DNA of 64,000 nucleotides from NCBI GenBank assembly GCA_022578965.1, contig MU400723.1, positions 1-64,000 on the forward strand. Reading direction: 5' to 3'. This DNA is from Xylaria sp. FL1777 (lineage: Eukaryota; Ascomycota; Sordariomycetes; Xylariales; Xylariaceae). The notes beneath the pieces are model-generated. The model did not search any database and was not told where the DNA came from. It was given only the letters and a program-made list of their open reading frames with translations. Positions 12,661 to 26,100 of this stretch are shown here, one piece after another. Position 1 is the first letter of the stretch, and each line of letters opens with the position of its first letter. The position numbers and the translations under genes are program-made.

Positions 12661-13035
12661 ATAATAAGTTTTAAGTAATTTAATAATGTTTTATTATGTT
12701 TTTTAAATTAAATTTAAATAAAAACTATTATAAAACTATTAATTATTAAGTATTAAATAATAATTTTTTTATAATAAAATAAAGCATTAGCTTTTTTATT
12801 TAAAAACCTTTAAAAAATTAACTTTTTAATAAATTAAAGTAATTTGTAGTTAGTTTTTTATATATTTTAACTAGTTTTTTAATATATTATAGCTTAATTT
12901 AATATATATTATTACATAAGGTATTTATAAATAAATATAAAAAATACCTTTATTAGTTTTATATAATAATATATTTTCTTTAAATTTATTTTTTAAGGTT
13001 TAATTAAATATATTAATAAAAACTTTTTTTTTCCT

Positions 13036-13230
13036 TTTAAAAAACTAAAAAATTAGTACTTTTAGTACTTTTAGTACTACTAAATTAATCTTTAGTACTA
13101 TTAAATACTAATTTAGTTTAGTACTTAATAGTATTAATACTAAATTAGTACTTAAACTTTAGTACTAATACTAATACTAATTTAGTACTACTAAAATTAG
13201 TCCTTATACTAAGTATTAATTTTTTAACCC
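13036..13230 (-). repeat. Right TIR of element X
   Basis: This is the inverted partner of 10191-10400, with tandem AGTACTTTT/AGTACTA words. It ends with TTTTTTAACCC, the complement of the left terminus GGTTAAAAA. Confidence 0.8.
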
Positions 13231-13289
13231 TAGCTAAGCCTAAGTAGCCCATTTAATAAAGTAGCTAAGTTAATTAAAAGATGCGTTAA

Positions 13290-15560
13290 GTTATAATACT
13301 TATAAAAGCAAATATATAGAACTTTTATAATAAAAAACTTAAAAATATATAAAATAAGAATTATTAATACTAAATTATTAAATTTTTTTCTGTTTTTTGT
13401 TTAGTTTTTATTTTTTTAGCTTTATATAATTAAATAATTTTGTTTAATTTTTTATAGTAAGATTTTGTTTTTATTAAGCTTGCTTTAAACTTTATTTAAA
13501 CGTTTGTTATTTTATTAAATGCTTATTATTACTTAATAATAGCTTTAAGTTATGATTAATAGTTTAAATATATAAAATATAATAATAGTGTTTTTTGCTT
13601 TTTAGTAGTTTTAAAATTTTTATTAAGTATTAAATAATTTGAACTAAAAACAAAAAAAGTTATTTAGTTTTAAATAAAAATAATAAAGCAATTAAAAGTA
13701 AAAAAACTTATATATAAGCATTAATGCAATAAAATAAACTTAAATAATTAAAACTAATAAGCAGTTTTTACTTTTGTTTTTTTATTTTTATATATTTTTA
13801 AAAAAAAGCAATAATAATTTATATTAAAACTAAACTATTAAGCTATTTAAACAATATTAAAATAAAATAAAAACTTATATTTTTAATATAATAATAAAAA
13901 AAGTGCTAATAAACTAGCTATTATAAAACTAATAAATATAAAACTAATAAAAAAAGCTATAAAAAATATATTTAGTTTTAAGTAAAAAAAAATAGTTTTA
14001 TATATTATAACTTAGTTATATAAACTTATATAATTAGCAAAAATAAAAAATAAAACAATTAGTAAAAAAACTAAAAAAAAAAAAAAAAATCTATTGTTTT
14101 AACTTTTATTAGTTATTATTTTTTAAAGCGCTTTATAATATAATAGCTAAAAAAATAAAGTAAGCTATTATATTTTTAGTACTTAAAATATTTAAAGCAT
14201 TAAAAGTTATATTATAGCTTTTATAAATTTAAAAAGCTTTTATAACTTATTATATTTTTTTGGCTTTTTATAGCTTAATTATTATAGTTTTAATTATTAA
14301 AAGCTTTATTATTTTAATTTAGTTTTTAATAAATAGCTATAATATTAATAGTTTATATATTAAAGTTAAAATTTTTTAGCTTTTAGTATTTTTAGTTATT
14401 TTATATAAATTGCTTTAATTTTTTAGCAAAAAACAACTTTTTTAATTTTTTGCTAGTTAGTTTTATTAATTAATATTATTTATAATTAATATTTTTTTTA
14501 ACTTTATAAAAGCTAATTTATTTATATAGTAGCTTTTTATTGTTAAACTTATTTATTAAAAGCATACTGTTATAAAAAAAAACAAATAAGCTTTTTTTAA
14601 ATAATTGCTTAATTTTATAAGCATTTTTTTAAAATTTAGCGTTTATAGCTAGTTTTTCTTTTTAATTATAATTGCTTTAACTTTTATAATATTTTAATTA
14701 TAATATTTTAGCTGCTTAACTTTAGCTTTAATAAAATTTTTATAAAAAGCAATATTTTATTATTTAATTATTTTTTATGTTAATATTACATTTTTTATTA
14801 ATAAAATTAGCATTTTTTTATATATTAGGTTATATAAGCTATAGTTATAATAATATATAAAAGTATAATTTATTTATATTATTAACTTTAAGTATTTTAG
14901 CTAATTTTTTTTAGTTTTATTTATTATTTATATAAAGCTTTTTTTTATTAATTTATAGGTTTTTTTAATAAAGCTTTAAGCTTAAAAATAATAAGCTAAA
15001 CTATAGTTTATTTTATATTTTACAGTATTTATTGCGTTTTTTATTTTTTTTTTAAATTTAAAGCTATTATTATACTTAATTTTAATAAAAACTTTTTATT
15101 AAAACATAAATTTTTTTTAATAAACTTAAGTATTTTTAAAAAGTTTATATGTTTTAAAAGTTTAACTTTTAAATAAGTTATTATTTTATATTTTATTTTT
15201 ATAATAGCTTTAAATTTATTGTTTAATAATATAGTTTATATATTTATAACTTAAAAAACTAAAAAGTTTAAAAAATAATTAAAGCAATGTTTTTTAGTTC
15301 TTTTGCTATTAATAAATTTTTAATAATTAAAGCAACTAGCAATTATAATATAAACATTTTAATAAAAGTTCTTTTAGTAATATTTTTAAGTTATTTATTA
15401 AGTTATAAATATTTAGCTTTTATATGTTATTTTTTTATAGTTTTTTTTAATAATAGCTTTTTAGGTTTTTTTATTATATATAACTTTTTTTAGCATTTTT
15501 TTAAACTTTGCTTTTTTTTAAAAAGTAAACTTATTAATAAAAAATTTAAAAGCTTTTTTT
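13290..15560 (-). pseudogene. Ty3/Gypsy-type integrase, copy B, heavily mutated
   Basis: The whole stretch is an inverted copy of about 20840-23030. The protein-coding part is about 14050-15560 (minus); 13290-14050 matches the 3' flank of copy C. Read on the minus strand it keeps the pattern KITYKSQIFIT, the decayed HHCC zinc-binding region, the core, and the C-terminal barrel, all with many more TAA/TAG than copy C. It carries an antisense 68-codon open stretch at 15287-15493. Its low-coordinate end lies 60 bp from the right TIR of element X, so X may have inserted beside or into it. Upstream of 15560, similarity to copy C fades. Confidence 0.75.
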
Positions 15561-16924
15561 TTTAAAGTGTTTTTGCTTTTTTTTTGTTATAAGTTCTTTT
15601 AAAATTTGCTTAAAAATAAAATATTTAGTAATTTGCTTGCTTTTTTTGCTTTAATTTTTTTTTAAATATAATAAAAGTTTTAATTTTTAGTATATTAAGT
15701 TTTTAATTAATTAATTGCTTAATTTTTTATATGCAATAATAATAATTATTATATATAGTTAAAAATTAATAAAATATTTTATATTCTTTTTTAATAATTA
15801 TTTAACTTATTTAATAGCTTAAAAAGTTTTCTAAAAAGTTTATTAATAGCTATATATTTCTTTTTTAGCATATAATAAAATATAAAATTAAAAGTTTTTA
15901 TATATGCTATTTATTTTATTAATTAAGTATTTAGTAATGCTAAAAATCTATTGTTTAATTAAACTATAAAAACTTTTGCATTAATTTCTAAATAAAACAT
16001 AATTTTATAACAATAGTTATATAACTTTTAAAAAGTTTTAATAATAGTAAGTTTTTTTAACTTTATAGCATTATATTTTTTTAAGGCTTTTTTATATATT
16101 AAACTTATATTTAGCTAGCTTAATAAATTTATTAATTTTTTAATATAAAATAGTGCTTTAGCTAGTTTTAAAAGCGTTAATTTTTAGCTAAATAAGCCTT
16201 TTTATATAATTAAAAGTAATAAAAATAAAAGCTGTAATAATAGCTTTTTAAAGCTTTTTATAGCTTTTTTCTGCGGTTTTTTAAAGCAAAATAGCTTATT
16301 TTTTTATAATAAAACTATTAATAGTTTTATAATTATAATATACTTTTAAATTTATATATAGTAATATACTATTATTTTTAAAAAAAATTATACTTTTATA
16401 ATATTTTTATAAGTTTTTTATTTAAGAACTTTTATTATTTTTGCTTTTATTAAGCTTTTATTATTAATATTATATATATAGCTAATTATTTTAGTTGTTT
16501 GTTTTGCTTATTTATTTTTAAGCATGCTAGCTATAATTTTAGCTAGCTTAAAATTAAATAATATAGCATTAAAATTCTTAAAATGTTTTAATATAAACTA
16601 CTTAATATTTAAAGCAACTTTATAATTATTATATTTAATAATAAATTTTTTAATTATTATATTATTAAAAAAAAGTTTATATTTTATTAGTAATATATTA
16701 TATAAAACCTTTAATAATATTTTTAAAAATTAAGCTACTAAATTTATTGCTTTTTGCAAAAAAATAATTATTTAACAAAAGCTTATTAATATAAAAAAAG
16801 CAATTATTGCTTAGCTAAAAATAAAAAGTAATATTTAATTATAATTTAAAAATAAATTAACTATAAAAATTACTTTATATATTATAAACTTTTTAAAGAA
16901 TTTATTATAGCTTTAAAAAAAATT
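15561..16924. other. AT-rich stretch with no recognised gene
   Basis: This could be the degraded 5' part of integrase copy B (minus strand), but I could not align it to 19-20.5 kb. It contains no readable motif on either strand. Confidence 0.5.
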
Positions 16925-17335
16925 AATATTATATATATATTGTATTATTTGGGCTAATGGCCTATTAGCTATGCTAGTTTTTATCTCTTATATATATAGG
17001 TAAAAACTGTGCTTATAAGTCGAAAGCGAGCTATAAGCGGCTTACTTTTTTTTTAGTAGCTAAGTAAAAACATTCTGTATTTATTTCTAAGTTATACCGG
17101 TTTTACTACAATTTTATTAAGTGCTTTGCTTTTTATTTCTTTGCTTTTAGGTTGTTTGCTTATTTGCATTATGCTATTAACTAAGTATATATATTCTTAT
17201 ATAATTACTTTGTAATTTCTTTTTTTTTGTATTTTTTTTGCTTTATAGTTTGCTTGCTTTAATATTATTGCTTGCTTTATATTGCTTGCAGTAGTTTTTT
17301 TAGTTCTAGTACTTACTTAGCTAAAAATTTAAGCA
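16925..17335 (-). mobile_element. Inverted fragment of element X
   Basis: This matches the reverse complement of about 12265-12660 of X, including AAAACATTCTGTATTTATTT, and TTAATTGC-free blocks around AGTAGCTAAGTAAAAACATT. It is more G+C-rich than the X copy, hence less mutated. Its inner edge corresponds to X position about 12265, the same breakpoint used by the copy at the window's end. It lies about 150 bp outside the left R1 of element Y. Confidence 0.78.
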
Positions 17336-17482
17336 TACGCCACAACCTCTACAAGTTTTAGGGCGGGTATGCAAAAAAAGCCGAAGGTTTTTTGCTAGTT
17401 AAGTATATTTATAGTTTATAAGGGCTGCAATATGCAATAAAAAAAGCAAACCATATTATTTTATTTTAAACACTTGATGTTT

Positions 17483-17790
17483 GTAGTAAAATAAAGCAAT
17501 GTAATTGCGCAAAATTTACTACAACATTCTAATTGTAAGGAGATAAGTTATAACTTATGCATTTAAGCAATTAGGCTATATATAAATTAAAAAATAAAAC
17601 GATCAATAAAAAAGCTATTTAATAATACAAATAAAGCAACTATAGCTAATTTCTATTATGTTGTTTATAATGTTTAAGTTTATGCTTCGAAATTTAGTGC
17701 AATACTTACACTTTTTTTCCTACTATATAACTTAGCTTAGACTTATTTTAACTAGCTAGTTAGCCTATTTAGCTACTTTATTTTACTTTA
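17483..17790 (+). repeat. R1 repeat, copy 1 (left end of Y)
   Basis: About 308 bp, beginning near TAGTAAAATAAAGCAATGTA and ending near GCTACTTTATTTTAC. It shares ATAAGTTATAACTTATGCAT and TTATGTTGTTTATAATGTTT with the other two copies. The 5' and 3' edges are themselves weakly complementary (AAAATAAAG and CTTTATTTT), so R1 could be a small inverted-repeat element on its own. Confidence 0.85.
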
Positions 17791-19084
17791 GTAAAAATAA
17801 AAGTTTTAAACTATAAAGATTAAATATATATAAAACAGTACACATTTTATGCTTTAAAAACGCTATATACTTTGTTTTGTTAAAATAAGTAAGCTAATTA
17901 ATTAAAGGTTTAAAAGTATATATTAATAAAGTTAAGCAAAGTTTGCTTTACCTTTAGAAAGTCTACTAGTAAATTAAGTAATAAGTATTTAAAGTTAAAG
18001 CTAATTTAGCTTTTTTTTAATGTTATAATATCTGCTAACATATTTTTCTATTTTAATATGTTTTTTATAATTTGCAACTATTTTACACTTTTTTTTTATT
18101 TTATTTTGTATTTGGACTTAAACTTTTTTTTAACTTTAAACGTAGCATTTATATAAGCTATTTTTACAAAAGTTGTTACTTTTTGCTTAAACTACTGCAA
18201 TAGTATTTTTGTTAAGCATTTATAGCTATATAGCAAAAATAAGTATTAATATTAGGTATATTTAGCAGTATTAAATAAAAACAAAAAATAACATATAACG
18301 TTAAGCATATTAAACTTTTATACTAGTATGCTTTCGTAATAAAAAGTTGCATATTTAAGATTGCTACTTTTTGCTTTAAAAAATGCTAGTATAACCTTTA
18401 GTAGCTTGCTAAACCGCTTTATCTTAAAAAAGAATTTGTTATTAAAGTTACTTATTTAAAAAGTAATAAGCTTACTACTTATAGAAGCTTTGTTACGCTT
18501 AGTACTATAAAAACCTGATTTGTTTTCGCTAAACATTGTAATTATAAGTTATAAGTATAATACAGTATAAAATATAGCCGTTAGTAAAATAATTGTAATA
18601 ATAGTTTATTTTAGTAAAGCAGTTAGCTTTATAATTAAAAAAAAGATATACTACTTATATAAAGTAAGTAAAGTACGTACTTGTAAGCTTAGTAATAATA
18701 AAAAGTTAGTTAAGTTAAGTAAAGTTAAAAAAATAAGCATTTAAAAAGAAAATAAAATTTATAAAAAATATAATAAGTCTGCAAACTGCAGCTAAAATTA
18801 CAGGCCTACGTATAATTACTTATAATTACTAAAGTAAAAAACAGATATATAAATGTAAATACTAAAGTAAATAAGTTATATTTATATACTTTCTTTTAGT
18901 AATACTAAAGTAATACTTATTATAATTAAAGGTTAGGTTTTCTTTTAAGTACGTAAACCTTGAACTTATTAGCACATACTTTTTATTAATATAGCTTATT
19001 AGGTTTATTTTTAACTTAACTAAACTAGATTTTTATTTTTTTTAATATGCATTATTTAATAATATACTAAACAAAAAGTATACC

Positions 19085-19690
19085 GCATAATAATCTTAAA
19101 GTTTATAATTTAACAAGGCTACTTATTATAAGCACTACATTTTTTTATAAACTAAATCTTTATTTCTTTCTTAAAAACAGTAGCATAAAATAATCCCAGT
19201 GTTTGCAACTTAACAAAGCTACACTTACTATAAGTACTACACCTCTTTACAGACTAGATTTTTATTTCTTTCCTAAAAATAGTAGCATAAAATAATCCTA
19301 GTGTTTATAACCCAACAAAGCTACACTTACTACAAGCATTACGCCTTTTTATAAATTAGATTTTTATTTCTTTCCTAGAAATAGTAGCATAAAATAATCT
19401 TAGTGTTTACAACTTAACAAAGCTATACTTACTACAATTGCTACGCCTTTTTACAAACTAGATCTTTATTCTTTTTTTAAAAACAGTAGTATATAATAAT
19501 TCTAGTGTTTGCAACTTAATAAAGCTATACTTTTTGTAAATATTACACCTTTTTATAGTTTAAATTTTCATTTTTTTTACTTTGCGTAATTTAACTATAT
19601 ACTAAAGATAATAACATAAAACAATACTAGTGTTTATAACTTAATAAAGCTATACTTCTTGTAAGCACTGCACTATTTTAGCAAGTTATA
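19085..19690. repeat. 102-bp tandem repeat, six units
   Basis: Units begin at about 19085, 19184, 19286, 19388, 19490 and 19615. Each reads CATAAAATAATCC then AGTGTTTGCAACTTAACAAA, a GCTACACTTACTA block and a T-rich block. The first five are spaced 99-102 bp; the last is stretched and most decayed. The array lies upstream of the integrase frame in Y, so it could be its promoter or 5' leader region; that is inference. Confidence 0.88.
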
Positions 19691-20459
19691 ATAGCTTCGG
19701 CCTATTGTACTACTTAGAAACTAAAATTTATATATTAATATTTAAAAGCTTTAACTTTTTTATAGTTCTGCTTTTTTTTTTTCTACTTTAATAAAAACTA
19801 ATATTTAACTTTTTATTTTTAAACTTAAGCTATAGCAAACTTTTTTTAACGTTCTTTATATAATTATACTTAGTATATAATCTTAAAACTAAATATAAAT
19901 CCTAATAAAAAAACAAAACTATTACATAATAAATTTAATAAGTTCTGCTTTATTAAAACGCAAATATATAAAAGTTTTTAATTTATAACTAAAAATACTT
20001 AAACTTATATAAAGAATAAAGAACTTTTTTTTATAAATGCTAATTAGCAACTAAGCAAAAAATTTAATAATTAAGTTTTAAGAAAATTTAGGCTGCATTA
20101 ACCTTTATGCTATATTATAATTCTGGTTTTTTTGGGTAAATTTTAGTTTGCTATTATTTATAACTATACTTTTTTTTTTGCTATAGTATTTAATTTAAAG
20201 CTACTTAGTGCAAAACAACGTACTTAAGCTTTTAAAGCTAACTTTATTACTTTTTTATAGCAGAGTTATATTTTTATATTTAAATATTATATATTTAAGT
20301 AAACCAGAAGTTATAAATAAACTTAATATAAAAAGTAAGCTAATAGTTAGCATATCTTAAAATTCATTCAAGCTTACATATAAAAAAGTCATTGTAATTA
20401 AACAGCTTTAAAATACTACCTTTTTTATTTTATATGCTAAGATTAATTCTAGGAATATT

Positions 20460-22241
20460 TAATATTATATTACTAAGCTTAGCAAAATATTATTAAGCTA
20501 ATTCTATAGCTAGAACTAAATAAATCTAAGTTAAATTAGTACGCCAAAAAAAATATAAATATATTTAAAAAAAAATAAAAGCAATACAGAAAAAAGATTT
20601 ATATATTTAACAAATTAGTACAATATAATCTATTAGTTCTAAAAAAATACAAAAGTAAAGTTATTAAACTTATTAATTATATAAAAAAAAAAGGTATATT
20701 TATAAATATTATAAGGTTTAAAGATTTTACTGCTGTTTATAAAACTTTAGCTTTTGCTAACTTTGATTTTACTACTGTTTATAATTATTTAAAAAATGTA
20801 GTTTTTACTTAGTAAAATTATTAATGCTAAAAAAAAATCTATAGTTTTTTATTCTTTTTAAAAAATAACACATAAAAACCAAATATTTATAACTTAATAA
20901 ATAACTTAAAAATACTACTAAAAAAGCTTTTATTAAAACGTCTATGTTGCGATTGCTAGTTGCTCCAATTGTTAAAAATTTATAAATAGTAAAAGAACTA
21001 AAAAACATTGTTTTAACTATTCTTTGGACTTTTTAGTTTTATAAGTTATAAATGTATAAACTATGCTATTAAGCAACAGATTTAAAGCTATTATAAAAGC
21101 AAAAAATAAAATAACAACTTACTTAGAAGTTAAACTTTTAAAATACATAAATTCTTTAATAATACTTAAGTTTATTAAAGAAAAAATTGTATTTTAATAT
21201 AAAGTTCTTATTAAAATTAAGTGCAACAATAGCTCTAAGTTTAAAAAAGAAATAAAAAACGCAGTAAACACTCTAAAATATAAAATAAACTATAGCCTTG
21301 CTTATTATTTCTAAACTTAAAGCTTTATTAAAAAAGGCTACAAACTAATAAAAAAAAGCCTTATATAAGTAATAAATAAAACCGGAAAAAATTAGCTAAA
21401 GTATTTAAACTTAGTAGTATAAACAAATTGCATTTTTATATGCTATTATAGCTATAGCTTATATAAGCTAATATATAGAAAAATGCTAATTCTACTAGTA
21501 GAAAATATAATACTAACGTAGAAAATGATTAAATAGCAAAATGTTGCTTCTTATAAGGATTTTATTAAAGCTAGAGTTAGGCAGCTAAAATGCTATAACT
21601 AGAATATTATAAAGGTTAAAGCAATTATAACTAAGAAAAAAAAATTAGCTATAAAAACTAAATTTTAAAAAAACGCCTATAAAATTAAGCAACTACTTAA
21701 AAAAAGCTTGCTTGTTTTTTTTTATAATACTATGCTTTTAATAAATAAGTTTAACAACAAAAAACTGCTATATTAATAAATTAGCTTTTACTAAGTTAAA
21801 AAAAAGGTTAATTACGGATAATATTAACTAGCAGAATTATTAAAAAAAGAATTAAAAAAGTTGTTTTTTGCCGAAAAGTTAAAGCAATTTATATAAAATA
21901 ACCAAGGGTACTAAAAGCTAAAAAATCTTAATTTTAATGTATAAACTACTAGCGCAGTAGCTATTTATTAAAGAGCTAACTAAAACAATAAAGCCTTTAA
22001 TAATTAAAGCTATAGTAGTTAAGCTGCAAAAAGCAAAAAAAATGTAACAAGTTATATAAGCCCTTTAAGTTTAAAAAGCTGCAATATAGCCTTTAGCACT
22101 TTAAACATTTTAAGCGCTAAAGAATATAACAGCTTACTTTATTCTTTTTAGCTATTATATTATAAGGCGCCTTAAAAAATAATAACTAATAAAAGCTAAA
22201 GCAATAAATTTTCTTTCTTTTACTTTTTGTTTTTTTACTAA
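20460..22241 (+). pseudogene. Ty3/Gypsy-like integrase, copy C (best preserved)
   Basis: Integrases of this type cut and join element ends into host DNA. About 590 codons read in one frame (frame 3) with only TAA/TAG stops. Order: a decayed HHCC zinc-binding domain (H-to-Tyr changes around IVFYSFQKITHKN, then CSNC at about 20965); a DDE core whose first Asp is in SLDF near 21030 and whose second reads NNSSKF near 21225 where DxxxEF is expected; an AYYFQTQSFI block near 21300 (family AYHPQxxGxIER); LIYRKMLILLVE at about 21465 (family YGxxPxLPVE); a KARVRQL helix near 21560; and a C-terminal barrel (VNYGQY-LAELL, AEKLKQF) near 21810-21890. No RT precedes it. The start is uncertain; the coding frame may extend to about 19990. 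Confidence 0.83.
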
Positions 22242-23100
22242 TTGTTTTATTTTTTATTTTTACTAATTATATAAGTTTATATAATTAAGTCATAATGCAT
22301 AAAACCATTTTACTTTGCTTAAAACTAAGCATGTTTTTTATAGCTTTTTTTCTATTAGTTTTACATTCGTTAGTTTTATAGTAACCTATTTATTAATACT
22401 CCTTTTATTATTATACTAAAAACATAAGTCTTTATTTTATTTTAACGTTTTTTAAATAGCTTAATAGCTTAGTTTTAGTATAAATTATTATTGCTTTTTT
22501 TTAAAAATGTATAAAAACAAAAAAAACAGAAATAAAAACTGCTTATTAGTTTTAACTACCTAAGTTCATTTTGCTGCACTAACGCTTATATATAAGTTTT
22601 CTTACTTTTAATTGCTTAGTTACCTTTATTTAAAACCAAACAGCACTTTTTGCTTTTAGTTTAAACTATTTAATACTTAATAAAAATTTTAGAACTGCTA
22701 AAAAGCAAAAAATATTATTACTGCACTTTATAAAGTTACTAGTTTATACTTTACGTGCTTAAACTACTAGCAATAATTTAAAGCTACTATTAAGCAATAA
22801 CGAACACTTAGTAAAACAACAAACGCTTAAGCAAAATCTAAAGCAAGCTTAACCGAAGCAAGATCTTACTACAAAAAACTAAGCAAAAGTGTTTATTTAT
22901 ATAAAGCTAAAAAAATAAAAACTAAAAAAAAAACAAAAAAAGAATTTAATAATTTAATATTAATAATTTTTATTTTATATATTTTAAGCTTTTTGTTATA
23001 AAGGTTTTATATATTTGCTTTTATAAGTATTAAAACTTAATTCTTTATATAATAATTGTTTTTTTTTTATTTATTACGCTTAAAAAAAAGTTTATAAACT
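22242..23100. other. Intergenic part of element Y
   Basis: This is the 3' flank of integrase copy C, shared as an inverted copy with about 13290-14050, up to about 23030. No frame was recognised. Confidence 0.6.
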
Positions 23101-26100
23101 ATGCAATAAGAAAAGATAATTGCAAATTATATTAAAAAAAGCATTGCTATATAAGCAAATTGTTTAATTTTCTTATCTTATTTTACTTTATATAATTTAT
23201 TTAATTTATTTTTTTAACTATTTTTTAAAACATTAAAGCGTTATACTAATTTTTTAAACAATACTAAATTATTGCTTACTAACATAACATATAATAAGCT
23301 AAGCAATAAAATCAGCTTAAAAAAAACGATTTAATTTGCGTTTTAATTTAGTTTTTTTTTTAGTTAAATAAATAAAGGAATTTCTAAACAAAGTTATTTA
23401 TTTTTTAAAGTTTTTAAGCATAAGATCCTTTTTAATTACTACAGTTATTATGCTAGCTTTAAAATATTTAGCTATATTACTTTAAGACTTATAAAATAAA
23501 TAATTATATAACTAAATAATAAACGTACAATTAGCATACGTACTAAACCTTTATTTTAAAATAATATAGCAAAGGAAAAAAAAGTAAAGTTTTATATACT
23601 TTTTGCTTTTAGCCGTTATTAGTATTTGCTTGCAATGCTTACAAAGTATAGCATTTTAAATTCTAAACAACTATATAAATATAACTATAAGCTAACAAAA
23701 ATTACAGAAAATCTAATATATATATTTGCTTTAAGAACTACTTTTAGTTGCCTTTATATATAATAAGCAAACTTTTAAATGCTATTGCTTTTTTACTTAA
23801 GTAAAGCTAACTTAAATATGTTAATTTATATAACATTTAGAAAAAAAATTATAATTAACTTTTTATTGAATATATTTGCTGCTAGCATTACTACCGAAAA
23901 TTTTGATCTTTAAACAGCTTAGTGCTTAATTATATAAAAAAAAAAAAGGTTAGCTAAATAAAAAAAACAAAATTTAAGGAAAAAAAGAGCATATATATTT
24001 TGCTATTTGTTAATAAACTTAACTTCTTAAATATTACAAATAAAACTATTTATTAGCTAAGCAGTATTAATTTTCTAAATATTAATAAATTGCTACGATG
24101 CTTTTTAATCGTTTAGAATTTTATTAATAATGTAAAAATCTTTTTTTGCATGCTTAGTTAAGCAAAAATTAATTGTGCTACTTAAAGCTAGAGAATTTAT
24201 AATAAAAGCATAAACTAAGTAATCTAAAAACTTAAGCGCTAAAGTAAAAAATTGCAGAAAAAATCAAAGCTTTAAAACTACATAAAAAAAAACAAATTAA
24301 AAAAAAAAACAAACTTTTTTTTTATATTTAGTAAAGCTTAAATCACTTACTTTGCTATTAGTTATAACAGTTATTTAAAGAAAGTAAGTTATAAATATAT
24401 TAAAAAAAAATTAAAAAGCAACTACTTAACTAACTAGAACTACTTTACTTGCTTATTCTTTAATTAACACTAATGCAAACATATAAAAAATAATTATTAT
24501 AAGGGCATTTAACAATCAATAGTTTATTTTAGCAATAAAATAATTAATCAATAAATTAAAAATAGTATAATAAGTTTATAAAAAAAAAGTATGCTAGTTT
24601 AAAGCTATATATTTTAGCCTTTTTTTTATTACATTTGCTTTATTAAACTTTTTACTTATACTTAATTTTACTATTTTATTTACTTAATAAATTCTAACTT
24701 TTTGCATTTTATATAAATGCTTTTAGCATTTATATTTAAAAAATCTTATAATTACTAAAAAGTAATAATTTAAATTAACAATTAAAAATATTAAATTATA
24801 TGCAGCAAGTAGTATTAACTTTAATACTTATATTTTATACTTTTTACTTAAGTATATAGCACTATTTGTTTTTATACTTCCGATTTACATTAGGTTTTTT
24901 AACCTGCTTGCACTTTTTATTTAACTACAAAATATAGCAAATATATACATACGCTTAAACATTAATAAGAATTATTTTTATTATATGCATATACTTTTAA
25001 TTATTATATTTCTTATTTTTAAAGAAGTTATTAGTACTACAGATTAGCTAAAAATAACATTATCTTTTTTTAAAGGCACTAGTAAGCTGCTATTTTATGC
25101 TAAAGGGTATAAGCTTTAAGCATAACAAATAACAAAACAAAAAATAAAAAAAGAAAAAAAAGAAAACAAATATATATATACGGACTTTATAACTAGCTAT
25201 AAAAAGCTTTTCCTTAAAAACTAAAAGCTTTTTAGGAATAGCCTTAAAAAAAAGCTAATGTTTATTAATAGCTTAAAGTACAAAAAATATTTAGCTTACA
25301 TGCTTTTCTTATAGATTAATAGGCTAAATGCAAAAAATGTTTAGCTAAAAAACGTATTGCTTTTTTTAGTTAACGTTTTTTTAAAATCTGTTTTAAAGTT
25401 TTTTTTTACTAAAAAAAAAGTAACCTTTATAAAATGCTTGTTTTTTAAAAACCTAAAAAAAAGCAAAAAAGTAATACTAAAAAACCGCTTTAGCTATTTG
25501 TTTTCTAAAAATAATAAAGCTTGTTAAAACTTTTTTTTAAACTTAGTTCAACAAATATAAAAAAGATTAATATTTATAATATATAAAGAATATTGTAATA
25601 AAAAAACGTTAAAATATTAGTAGTTTATAGTATACGTAATCTTAAAAAAAAATATTTACTTTTTTAATCTAGTGCATAATAAAAAAACAATTATTTTCTA
25701 GAAGAAAGTTTATTTAATATATTTTATTGCATAAAATCGCTTAGTAAACATAAATAAAATGCTACTTTATATGCTTAAACTAACAAAAGGATTTCTAGAG
25801 AAATTTCTATAAACTACAAGCTAAATATTTAGGTTTATAGCTATAAAAAGTCCTATAATGCTAATATAATTTTTATTTATAATTAAAAATCATTATAATA
25901 GTAATAACTTACGTTTTAATAAGTTTAACGTTGCATTTATAAAATCTTTAATAGTTTTAGCAATAAGGCTAAAACTACATAAAAAATAAAAACCTATAAC
26001 ATAAAAGCTAAACATTTTGCAGTTAATGTTTATAAAAGCTCTAAAAAAGCTACTACTAAAAAAAGCTTTAAACAATTATTAGAAAAATAATAACTTTAAA

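Larger units (their letters stand above)
10191..13230 (+). mobile_element. Element X: unidentified DNA transposon with about 200-bp TIRs
   Basis: The left end (AGGTTAAAAATTAGTACTA) and the right end (TAGTACTACTAAAATTAGT through TTTTTTAACCC) are inverted copies over roughly 200 bp, and both are loaded with AGTACTA and TACTAATATTAG words. Between them is about 2.6 kb with a + strand coding remnant. Parts of the interior recur at 16925-17335 (inverted), 35300-35775 (direct) and 63830-64000 (inverted), so X is a multicopy family. No target-site duplication is recognisable. TIR length and size would suit a MULE or a similar element, but no transposase motif supports a family name. Confidence 0.7.

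Noticed and set aside
15287..15493. 68-codon open frame on + starting MFFSSFAINKFL
   Set aside because: It is antisense to integrase copy B; the same antisense stretch exists at 20805-21008 opposite copy C. The coding strand carries the recognisable integrase motifs.
20805..21008. 67-codon minus-strand open frame
   Set aside because: Shadow of the zinc-binding and early core region of integrase copy C.
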